DNA from: Streptomyces xanthophaeus
Lineage (GTDB): Bacteria > Actinomycetota > Actinomycetes > Streptomycetales > Streptomycetaceae
Assembly (NCBI RefSeq): GCF_030440515.1
Contig: NZ_CP076543.1
Location: 4,307,501 to 4,371,500 of the forward strand
Reading direction: 5' to 3'
Length of the DNA: 64,000 nt
The notes under the pieces: model-generated
Database searches by the model: none
The model's input: only the letters and a program-made list of their open reading frames with translations
Told to the model about the DNA's origin: nothing
Position numbers and translations under genes: made by a program
Shown: in pieces, positions 25,240 to 33,300 of the stretch
Position numbering within the stretch: the stretch's first letter is position 1
How the letters are laid out: each line of letters starts with the position of its first letter

Positions 25240-25383
25240 CCAATCTTCGAACGGAGTTGGCGACGGCAGCCATCAATCGGATCCGGATCGAAAAAAACTT
25301 CACCGGGAAGACGTTAGGAGCGGGTACTCAAGTGCGAATCGAGTCGTTGTGTAGTGCGGGTGTCGACGGTGGGGCGACATGAA
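25240..25383 (-). promoter_or_regulatory. Probable promoter region of the left operon
   Basis: These 144 bp lie between the strong terminator of the right operon and the first gene of the left operon, and are less GC-rich than the surroundings. The left operon must start here if the terminator works. I could not fix a -35/-10 pair by eye. Confidence 0.45.
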
Positions 25384-25417
25384 GATGCCGTCCGAGCGGG
25401 CGGGCTCGGACGGCATC
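25384..25417 (-). terminator. Strong terminator separating the two cluster operons
   Basis: GATGCCGTCCGAGC (25384-25397) pairs perfectly with GCTCGGACGGCATC (25404-25417) around a 6-nt loop, 25 nt after the stop of the ATP-grasp gene at 25443. Confidence 0.85.
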
Positions 25418-25442
25418 GGGAGTAACGGCGGTCTTCCGCTCT

Positions 25443-26684
25443 TCACGGGGAAATCGGACCCCCGGCATACATTCCGGCGGATTCCATGGACCGGATCACC
25501 GCCTGGTCCCGGTCGAGCTCGGCCTCCGTACCTGCCGTGAGGGAGACGAAACCGGGCGAGGTCGCCATGTCGACGGTCGCCCGCATCAAGGTGCCCTCAC
25601 GGACACCCGTGACCAGCCGGTCGAAGGTGGGCAGTGCGCGGAAGCGGTCGTGCCAGGCCGCCGAGGTGCCGGCACCCCGGTTGATCAGCCAGATGTTGCG
25701 GACGTAGCCGTTCCAGCGCACCTCCTGGTCCTGGAAGGCGCGGAACGCCTGCGGGTCGGTGAGGGCCACGGCGAGGAGGTCGACGTGGGAGGTGCCCGAG
25801 TGCCGTTCGATCACATCGGGCAGCATGGCGCCCATGAGCCGCGCCCCGGTCTCGATGAGGACCGGGCCGTCCGCCGTCAGCATGACCTCGCTGTGCGCGG
25901 CGCCGTTCGTGATCCCGAGCGCGGTGACGGCGGACACCACGTAGTCGACCAGCTCCGCGACGTGCGGGGCGGTCATCGGCAGGGGCTGCTGGTAGTCGTA
26001 CAGAGGCGCACCCGCGGGGCCGTCGGTCTTCATCGAGAGCCAGACGTCGGAGACCTTCTGCACGCCGTCCACGGCCACCGTGTTGACGATGTACTCGGTA
26101 CCGACGAGGAACTTCTGCACCACCGCGGACGGGTTGGGGTTGCCGAAGTAGTCGTTGCTGCGCATGACGGCCGCGCACGCGGAGCGCACCTCGTCCGCGG
26201 TGGAGCAGATGTGCACGTTGTCCGTGCCGGCACTGGCGGCGGGCTTGACCACGACGGTGGTGCCCGCCTCGTGGAACCATGCCACGGCCGCGTCCGGGTC
26301 GGTGGTGCTGAACCCCACCGGTGCGGCGAGACCCGCGGCCGCGAGGCGGCCGGCCATCGCGTACTTGTCGCGCCTGGCCTCGACCCCGTCGAACGCGTTG
26401 CCGGGCAGGCCGAGCTCGTGGGACAGCGTGTCGGCGAGCACCACCCCGCACTCGGTCCCCGCGACCACGCGGTCGACCCCCGCCTCCTTCAGCGCGCGCA
26501 CGGCATCGGCCAGGTCGGGGAAGTGGCCGAGATCGGCCGTGTAGTACTCCGGCACGAACGAGGGGAGCAGGCGTGCGGGCGGCACTTCCTGGCTCCGGAC
26601 GTGGAGGCACTCCACGCCCCGTTCGATCAGCTTCTTCACCAGCAGGCTGCCGGTCGAGTAGCCGTCGACGATCGCGATCTTCAC
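25443..26684 (-). CDS. ATP-grasp carboxylate-amine ligase (cluster copy 1)
   Basis: 413 aa. The N-terminal MKIAIVDGYSTGSLLVKKL is the pre-ATP-grasp Rossmann part. The ATP-grasp core has TTVVVKPAASAGTDNVHIC (ATP Lys), VVQKFLVGTEYIVNTV and AAHSEVMLTADGPVLIETGARLMG (metal-binding Glu and Asn-equivalent positions). Such enzymes join an amino acid carboxylate to an amine, often making dipeptides. The start overlaps the MFS stop as ATGA. It resembles the ATP-grasp enzyme at 28970-30232 and the two probably act in sequence on related substrates. Confidence 0.86.
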   Translation of the reverse strand: MKIAIVDGYSTGSLLVKKLIERGVECLHVRSQEVPPARLLPSFVPEYYTADLGHFPDLADAVRALKEAGVDRVVAGTECGVVLADTLSHELGLPGNAFDGVEARRDKYAMAGRLAAAGLAAPVGFSTTDPDAAVAWFHEAGTTVVVKPAASAGTDNVHICSTADEVRSACAAVMRSNDYFGNPNPSAVVQKFLVGTEYIVNTVAVDGVQKVSDVWLSMKTDGPAGAPLYDYQQPLPMTAPHVAELVDYVVSAVTALGITNGAAHSEVMLTADGPVLIETGARLMGAMLPDVIERHSGTSHVDLLAVALTDPQAFRAFQDQEVRWNGYVRNIWLINRGAGTSAAWHDRFRALPTFDRLVTGVREGTLMRATVDMATSPGFVSLTAGTEAELDRDQAVIRSMESAGMYAGGPISP

Positions 26685-27895
26685 TGCGGGGCTCCCGAGG
26701 TCTCCAGTTGTCCGGCCCGTCCGGCGGACAGGTCGTTCTGCTTGCTCCGCAAGCGCAGGTCACAGAGGTAGGCCAGGCCCGCGATCGCCGCGGCGACCGC
26801 GCCGAAGACGGCGAAGGAGGTGCCGGGTCCGCCGAGCTCCAGGGCCGTGCCGGCCAGCGGCGACCCGATCACGTTGCCGACCAGGAGCGCGCTGGCGTAG
26901 GACCCCATGGCCACGCCCTTGCTGTCGTCCGGCGCGAGCCGGCTCACGGCACTGGCGCTCGCCGACAGCGCGGGGGCCACCAGCAGGTTGGCGGGAACGG
27001 CGATCAGGCACAGCCAGTACCACTCGGTCGCGAGGCCGATCGGCATGCACAGCAGGCCGAGCCCCGCGCCCACCACGAACACGGAAGGCGGTGTGCGCAT
27101 GGCTCCGTAGAGGAAGCCGCCCAGCACGGAGGCGATGCCCGCGAGCACCAGCAGCAGCCAGCTCCACGCGAGCTGGTCGGACCGCTGGAGGGTGCCGATG
27201 GCCGCGACCTCGAATCCGATAACGGCGACCGAGGTGGCGACGGTGATGCTGAGCGCGCACACCATGCGCCCGGTGAGCCAGCTGCGCAGTCCGGGCCTCG
27301 GTCCCCCGGCCGGGCGGGCCTGCTTCAGAGGCGGGTCGAGCAGCAGATAGGCCGCCCCGACCACCAGGAGCATCGCGCCCATCACGGTGAACGCCACCGT
27401 GGGCGAGGCCATCGAGGCGAGCAGGATGCCCATCGACGGGCCTGCCATGTAGGCGATGTCGGTGGTGATGGCCTCGACCGCGTAGGCGGTGTGACGGTTC
27501 TCCTCGGTGACCATGTTGGCCAGAGCGAGCCGGATCACGGTGAAGGCCGGAAGGGTGGTCAGGCCCCCGAGGAACGCCGCGGCGAGCAGGGCCGGGTACG
27601 GCAGGAAGTGCGCCGTGCCCCAGAACAGGGCCTGGGCGAGCACGAGAAGGCCGAAGACCCTGCGCAGTCCGTAGCGGTCGAGACCGCGCCCCTGCAGCGG
27701 GGCGCCGAGGCCGCCGCCGGCCGTCCAGAACGCGGCCACCAGGCTGCCCGCGCCGAATCCGAGGTCCATGTTCCCCACCACGTGCAGGATGAGGACCGAG
27801 GAGATACCGAGGCCCGGCATTTTCGCCAGCAGGCCGATGACCATGAGGGGCCGGATTCCTGGTTCGGAAAACAGCCGCCGATAAGTGGAAAACAC
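26681..27895 (-). CDS. MFS transporter, probable product exporter
   Basis: 404 aa, GTG start with GAGAGG upstream. Twelve hydrophobic segments can be drawn, with the loop between helices 2 and 3 reading LDRYGLRRVFG in place of the classic motif A. A central cytoplasmic loop (KQARPAGGPRPG) lies around residue 190. Its position between the diiron oxygenase and ATP-grasp genes and the 4-nt overlap with the latter make it the likely exporter or self-protection gene of the cluster. Confidence 0.86.
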   Translation of the reverse strand: MFSTYRRLFSEPGIRPLMVIGLLAKMPGLGISSVLILHVVGNMDLGFGAGSLVAAFWTAGGGLGAPLQGRGLDRYGLRRVFGLLVLAQALFWGTAHFLPYPALLAAAFLGGLTTLPAFTVIRLALANMVTEENRHTAYAVEAITTDIAYMAGPSMGILLASMASPTVAFTVMGAMLLVVGAAYLLLDPPLKQARPAGGPRPGLRSWLTGRMVCALSITVATSVAVIGFEVAAIGTLQRSDQLAWSWLLLVLAGIASVLGGFLYGAMRTPPSVFVVGAGLGLLCMPIGLATEWYWLCLIAVPANLLVAPALSASASAVSRLAPDDSKGVAMGSYASALLVGNVIGSPLAGTALELGGPGTSFAVFGAVAAAIAGLAYLCDLRLRSKQNDLSAGRAGQLETSGAPQ

Positions 27896-27936
27896 GAATA
27901 CGCCTCTCGCGTCGACGGTGAACGGGATGAAACGGC

Positions 27937-28926
27937 CTAGTTCCCGTCCTGGTTCCCGTCCTCCCAGTTCCAGTCGACGTCACCGAGCAGGTCCATATCG
28001 GAAAGGAGCGAGCGCAGGCCGCTGAAGTCGCGCACGAGGTTCTTGCGCTGCGCGTCGTGCTGGACCTCGGCGATCATCTCGTCGACGCGGGGCACCCCGT
28101 GCATCGTGAGAATCCGGTGCCAGGTCCCGTAGTCGTTGGCGACGAACGCTTCGAGGCCCGTGATCAGGGTGTCGACGAAGAACCTCTGCTGGTCCCTGGA
28201 GAGGAAGTCGTAGACGGTCTTCGCGAGTTCTCCGGTGATGGACGCGTGGCAGATCTCGTCGCGGTTGTGCAGCTGCACCGTCGTCGAGTTGATGACCTGG
28301 ATGTCCGGGTCGTTCGACAGCAGGTGCAGATAGGCGCTGATCGAGGTCTCCGACACCGTCGCGAACGCGAGCGTGGTGAGCTTCTTCTCCCAGGACTCGC
28401 TGCAGCCGTCCCGCAGCTCGGCGAGCCGCTGGACCAGGTGCGGGGCCGGGAGCACCGTGTCAGGGACGGTGATCTTCCGCTTCTGCCGGGTGATCGTGCT
28501 CGCGTTGAGGTGCATCAGCGTGTGGTACTGCTCGTCCACCATGGCCTGGGCGAGCGAGGTTTCGAGCGCGGGCCCCCCGAGCGAGGGGAACTCTCCCTCG
28601 ATGACGTAGGCGAAGGCCGGGTTGACCACGCGCTGCTCCGCCAGGACCGTGTGCTTGTTGTAGCCCAGCCAGGCCCAGCTCAGGATCCGGCTGCGGACCT
28701 CGGGGTCCAGCGCCTCCCACACCGGGTGGCCGGTGAACGGGACCAGGTGTTCCGGGTAGTCGGGCCGGCCGACCTCGAACAGGTCCTCCAGCTCGGGTTC
28801 CTTGCGCTTCACCGTCGCGCGGCGGTGCCAGTTGCCGGCCAGGCGCGTGATGACCGCGTTCTCCACCGGGTGCGTGGGATCGAAGGGCGGGAACCCGGGT
28901 ATTTCCGTCAATACGTTGCTGTTCAT
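27937..28926 (-). CDS. AurF-family diiron N-oxygenase
   Basis: 329 aa. All seven AurF iron ligands can be matched with conserved spacing: Glu97, Glu132, His135 (VDEQYHTLMH), Glu193 (TVSETSIS), His220, Glu224 and His227 (LHNRDEICH); AurF uses Glu101, Glu136, His139, Glu196, His223, Glu227 and His230. AurF oxidises an arylamine to a nitro group. No aromatic amine pathway is visible here, so the substrate may be an aliphatic amine such as diaminopropionate or a carrier-bound derivative. The start follows GAGG with normal spacing. Confidence 0.88.
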   Translation of the reverse strand: MNSNVLTEIPGFPPFDPTHPVENAVITRLAGNWHRRATVKRKEPELEDLFEVGRPDYPEHLVPFTGHPVWEALDPEVRSRILSWAWLGYNKHTVLAEQRVVNPAFAYVIEGEFPSLGGPALETSLAQAMVDEQYHTLMHLNASTITRQKRKITVPDTVLPAPHLVQRLAELRDGCSESWEKKLTTLAFATVSETSISAYLHLLSNDPDIQVINSTTVQLHNRDEICHASITGELAKTVYDFLSRDQQRFFVDTLITGLEAFVANDYGTWHRILTMHGVPRVDEMIAEVQHDAQRKNLVRDFSGLRSLLSDMDLLGDVDWNWEDGNQDGN

Positions 28927-28969
28927 GCACGCCTCTGTCGTGTACGGCTGTCGATCGGTCGGACCTGTG

Positions 28970-30232
28970 TCACGCGGTCTGCTCCACGTCGTAGAAGCCC
29001 GGCCCGTCCAGGTAGCAGAGCGCGTGGAAGTCGCGTTCGACGACCTCCGCCGAGGAGTGCGCGAAACCGACGGCGATGGTCTTGGTGGAGTCGTCGACGG
29101 TGCGCACGATGACCTCGCCCGGCCGGATGAACGTCTCCACGTTGTTGAAGCTCTCCATGCCCTTGACCACGTCGAGCAGGGGATAGCGGACGAGCCTGCC
29201 TTCCTGCGGCGCGGTCGGCCAGGACACGGACACGTGCCGCTCGAACCGGTACGGGCGCCGGTACTCGGCGAGGAAGCGCTCGGGGCGGAGGTAGGCCTCC
29301 ACCGTCCAGCCGATCTGCGACTCCCCGGCGCCCAGCTCGGCGTAGTAGGGGGTGTTCGCGCCGGCCATGCGGGCCCCCACCTCGACGAGGCACGGCCCGT
29401 CGGCGGTCACGATGATCTCCAGGTGCGCCGGACCGTGCAGGATCCCGAGCGCGTCCAGCACGTCGGACGCGTAGTCGACGAGGGCCTGGCGGACCGGGGA
29501 GTCCCCGGGGACGAGGTGTCCGCCGGTGATCCGGTCACGGACGCCGGGGACGGACATCTTGCTGTACTTCCAGACGTCCGTGACCCGGTGCCGGCCGTCC
29601 CGGCTCACCGTGTCCACGACGTACTCGCCGCCGACCAGGTACTCCTGGACCACGGCCGCCGTGTTGGTCTCCGAGAAGACCGTCGTGCGGCCCAGGATGC
29701 CGCGCAGCGCGGCCGCCGACTCCTCGGGGGTGTCGCAGATGGCCACGCCGTCGTTGGCGGCGCTGCGCAGGGGCTTCACCACGACCCGGCCGCCGACTTC
29801 GCGGTGCCAGTCGGTCAGGGAGCGCTCGTCCTCGACGAGCAGTTGCCGCGCCGCGCGCAGCCCCGCCGCCCTGATCGTCTCGATCATGACGAACTTGTCC
29901 CGCCGGGCGGGCGAGAGCCGGCGCCCGTTGGTGGGCAGGCCGAGCTCCTCGCTGAGTTCGTCGGCCAGCTCGACGCCGTACTCACCGGCGGCGATGACGG
30001 CCACGGGCCGGTGCTCGGCGACCGCCGCGGCGGTATCGGCCGGCACACCCCGGTGGACGATGTCGGCGCTGAAGGCCGAGGTGTCGAAATCGCCCTGGTA
30101 GCACTTCGGTACGTCCACGGTGGACTGCACGCGTACGACGTCGCAGCCCTCGTCCATGAACGCCTTGGCCAGCGCGAAGCTGGAGGGGTACGCGTCGACT
30201 AGCACGACGACGCTCTTGCCGGTGTTGTTCAC
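28970..30232 (-). CDS. ATP-grasp carboxylate-amine ligase (cluster copy 2)
   Basis: 420 aa from the GTG at 30232, preceded by GAGAGG five bases upstream; a GTG at 30310 overlapping the NRPS stop as GTGA is an alternative. Rossmann start SVVVLVDAYPSSFALAKAF, ATP-grasp core GGRVVVKPLRSAANDGVAIC, VVQEYLVGGEYVVDTV and HLEIIVTADGPCLVEVGARMAG. Clearly homologous to the enzyme at 25443-26684. A peptide-bond-forming ligase following the NRPS is likely; the substrate is unknown. Confidence 0.85.
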   Translation of the reverse strand: MNNTGKSVVVLVDAYPSSFALAKAFMDEGCDVVRVQSTVDVPKCYQGDFDTSAFSADIVHRGVPADTAAAVAEHRPVAVIAAGEYGVELADELSEELGLPTNGRRLSPARRDKFVMIETIRAAGLRAARQLLVEDERSLTDWHREVGGRVVVKPLRSAANDGVAICDTPEESAAALRGILGRTTVFSETNTAAVVQEYLVGGEYVVDTVSRDGRHRVTDVWKYSKMSVPGVRDRITGGHLVPGDSPVRQALVDYASDVLDALGILHGPAHLEIIVTADGPCLVEVGARMAGANTPYYAELGAGESQIGWTVEAYLRPERFLAEYRRPYRFERHVSVSWPTAPQEGRLVRYPLLDVVKGMESFNNVETFIRPGEVIVRTVDDSTKTIAVGFAHSSAEVVERDFHALCYLDGPGFYDVEQTA

Positions 30233-30306
30233 GCTTGCCTCTCTGCTTGCGACCGGGAGGTCGGTCAAGCTGCTGCGGTGTCGGTCGTGCGATGCGCCGT
30301 TGCCGG

Positions 30307-33300
30307 TCACGGAGCCTCCTCCAGGGCCTCGGCGAGTTCCGCCACGGTCGGGTGCCGGAAGACCAGGACCGGAGAGACCCGGCGTCCGAGCCGCTCGCCC
30401 AGCCGCGCCGCGACCCTGGTGACGGCCAGCGAGTTGCCGCCGACCTCGAAGAAGTCGGCGTCCGCACCGAGGGAGGTCTCGATCCCGAGGGTCTCCTGCC
30501 ACACCTCGGCCACGAGCAGCTGCGCCTTGGTGAGGTCCTGGGCGGTCACCGGCTCGGCGGCCGTCGGCTGCGGAGCCGGCAAGGCGTCCCGGTCGACCTT
30601 GCCGTTCGGGGTGAGCGGGATCGCACCGATGGCCGTGTAGCTCTGCGGAACCATGTAGGACGGCAGCTGTTCCGCCAGGTGCGCCCGCAGGTCGGCCTGC
30701 ACGGGCGCGGGGTCCGCCGGCGCGGCGTCCTCCGGGATGACGTAGGCCGCCAGCTGCTCGACCCCCGTCGTCGTACGGCGTACGGCCACCGCGCAGTCGG
30801 CGACCGCCGGATGCGTGCGCAGCACCGACTCGATCTCGCCGAGCTCGATGCGGAACCCGCGCACCTTGACCTGGTGGTCGTTACGGCCCAGGAAGACCAG
30901 GTTCCCGTCGGGCAGCAGCTGCACCACGTCTCCCGTGGCGTACATCCGGGCGCCCGTCTCCTCCGCGAACGGGTCGGGCAGGTAGGCCTGTGCCGTCCTG
31001 GCGGGCTGCCCCAGGTAGCCGCGGCCCACGGCGATCCCGCCGACGAACAGCTGTCCCCGGCATCCCGGCACCACCGGCCGCAGCTGCGGGTCCAGCACGT
31101 AGAGACGTGCGTTGTCGGTGGCCCGGCCGAACGGGACGCTCGGGCGGTGCGCGTGCCGCCCGAGCAGGTCCTCGGTGATGGGGCAGTACGCGGAGGTGAC
31201 GGTCGCCTCGGTGGGGCCGTACTCGTTGAAGACCTCACAGCCCTCCGCGGTCACGGCCAGGATGCGGCGCGCGACGTCGTGCGGCACGGCCTCCGCACCG
31301 GTGAAGAGCAGCCGCACGGACGCGAGCCCCTCGGCGACGTCGTCGGCCGCCTCCAGCAGGATCCTCATCTGCGAAGGCGTCGCGTTGAGGGTGGTGATCC
31401 CGCGCTCGGACAGCTCCCGCAGGAAGGCCTGCGGGTCGTAGGCCGCCGTGGAGCTCGCGAGGTGCAGCTGCGCGCCGGACACCAGGCACTGGAAGATCTC
31501 CCACACCGAGTTGTCGAAGGCCACCGAGTGGTTCAGCAGGGCGCGGTCCTGCCCGGTGAGACGGCACACCCGCTGGTTCCATTCGAGGAACGCGGTGATG
31601 TTGGCGTGGGTGATGGCGACACCCTTCGGCTTGCCCGTCGAGCCGGACGTGTAGATCACGTACGCGAGGTGCTGCGGCTCGGCCTGCGGCCCGTCGAGGT
31701 CGCCGTGCTCCGCCGGCAGATCCGCCCCCTCCGTGACGGGGACGAGCGTCACCGAGCCGGGCAGCAGGGCTGCCGAGCCGTGCCCGGGGTCCGCGATCAC
31801 CAGGCGTACGCCCGAGTCGTCCAGCAGGTGCTGGATCCGGTCGGCCGGATAGCCGGGGTCGAGCGGAACGTAGGCACCGCCGGCCTTCAGCACGGCGAGC
31901 AGAGCGACCACCATCTCCACCGAGCGTTCCAGGCAGACACCCACCAGACGCTCCGGTCCCACCCCCTTGGCCCGCAGGACCCGCGCCAGCGCGGCGGCCC
32001 GGCGGTCCGTCTCGGTGAAGGTGAGGGACTCGCCGTCGCCCACGAGGCACACCCCGTCCGGGGTCGCGTGCACCTGGGCGTCCCACATCCGTACCAGGGT
32101 GCTCGGCTCGGGCAGCGGCACGGCCAGCTCCCCGCGGGAGAGGCTGCGCAGCTCCCGCGGGTCCAGGATCTCCAGCCGGGACAGCCGGGCCGCGCTGTCG
32201 CCCACCATCTGCTCCAGGACCCGTACGAAGTGGGCGCCCAGCCGCTGGACGAACGCGTGGTCGAACAGGGCGGTGGCGTACTCGATCGACACCGAGAGGT
32301 CGCCGCCCTGCGCGGCGTGGTCGGTGACGTCGAACGCCAGGTCGAACCGTGCCGAACCGAGCCGTCCTTCGAGTTCCTTGCGGTCGTACACCTCGGTGAG
32401 GACGCCGGCGGGGGCCTCCTCGTCCAGGGCGAACAGCACCTGGAAGAGCGGGTTGCGGCTGAGGTCGCGCTGCGGGCAGAGCTGCTCGACCAGCTTCTCG
32501 AACGGCAGCTCCTGGTGTGCGTACGCCTCCTTCGCGACCTCGCGGACCCGGCCGAGGAGCTCGCGCCAGGACGGGTCGCCCGAGAGGTCCGTGCGCAGCA
32601 CCGCCGTGTTTACGAAGTAGCCGACGGCGTCCGCGGTTTCCGCCCGCTGCCGGCCGCCGATCAGCGTGCCGACGGCCACGTCCGTCGCGTCGGCGTACCG
32701 GCCGAGCAGCACCTGGAGCGGCGCGAGCAGCCCCATGAACAGCGTGATGCCTTCGGCCTTGCACAGGGCGCGCACCCGGTCGGCCAGGCGGGCGGGGACG
32801 CGGAACAGCTCGCGCCGTCCGTGGTGCCCGGCGATCGCCGGGCGCGGCCGGTCGGTCGGCAGCTCCAGTGCGGGGACACCGGCCAGCTGCTCGCGCCAGT
32901 AGCCCAGCAGCCGCTCCAGCTCCTCGTCGTCCAGCCGCTCGCGCTGCCACTGGGCGAAGTCGGCGTACTGCACGGGCGGGGCCGGCTCGGCGGGCTGCCG
33001 CCCGGCGCACAGGTCCGCGTAGTGCGTGCCCAGTTCCCGCACGACCAGGTCGAGCGAGGTGCCGTCGGAGGCGATGTGGTGGAGGGTGAGCAGCAGCAGG
33101 TCGCGCTGCGGGGTGTGCAGCAGGTCCGCGCGGAGCAGCGGTGCCTCGTCGAGCGCGAAGGGGATGCGGATCCGCTCGGTGAGCAGTGCGTCCAGCGCCT
33201 CCTCGGAGGTCTCGATGCGGGTGATGTGCACGGGGGCGGCGGGCTGTACCTGCGGCTCGGCCAGGCCGTCCACCTCCCGCAGCGTGGTGCGCAGCACCTC

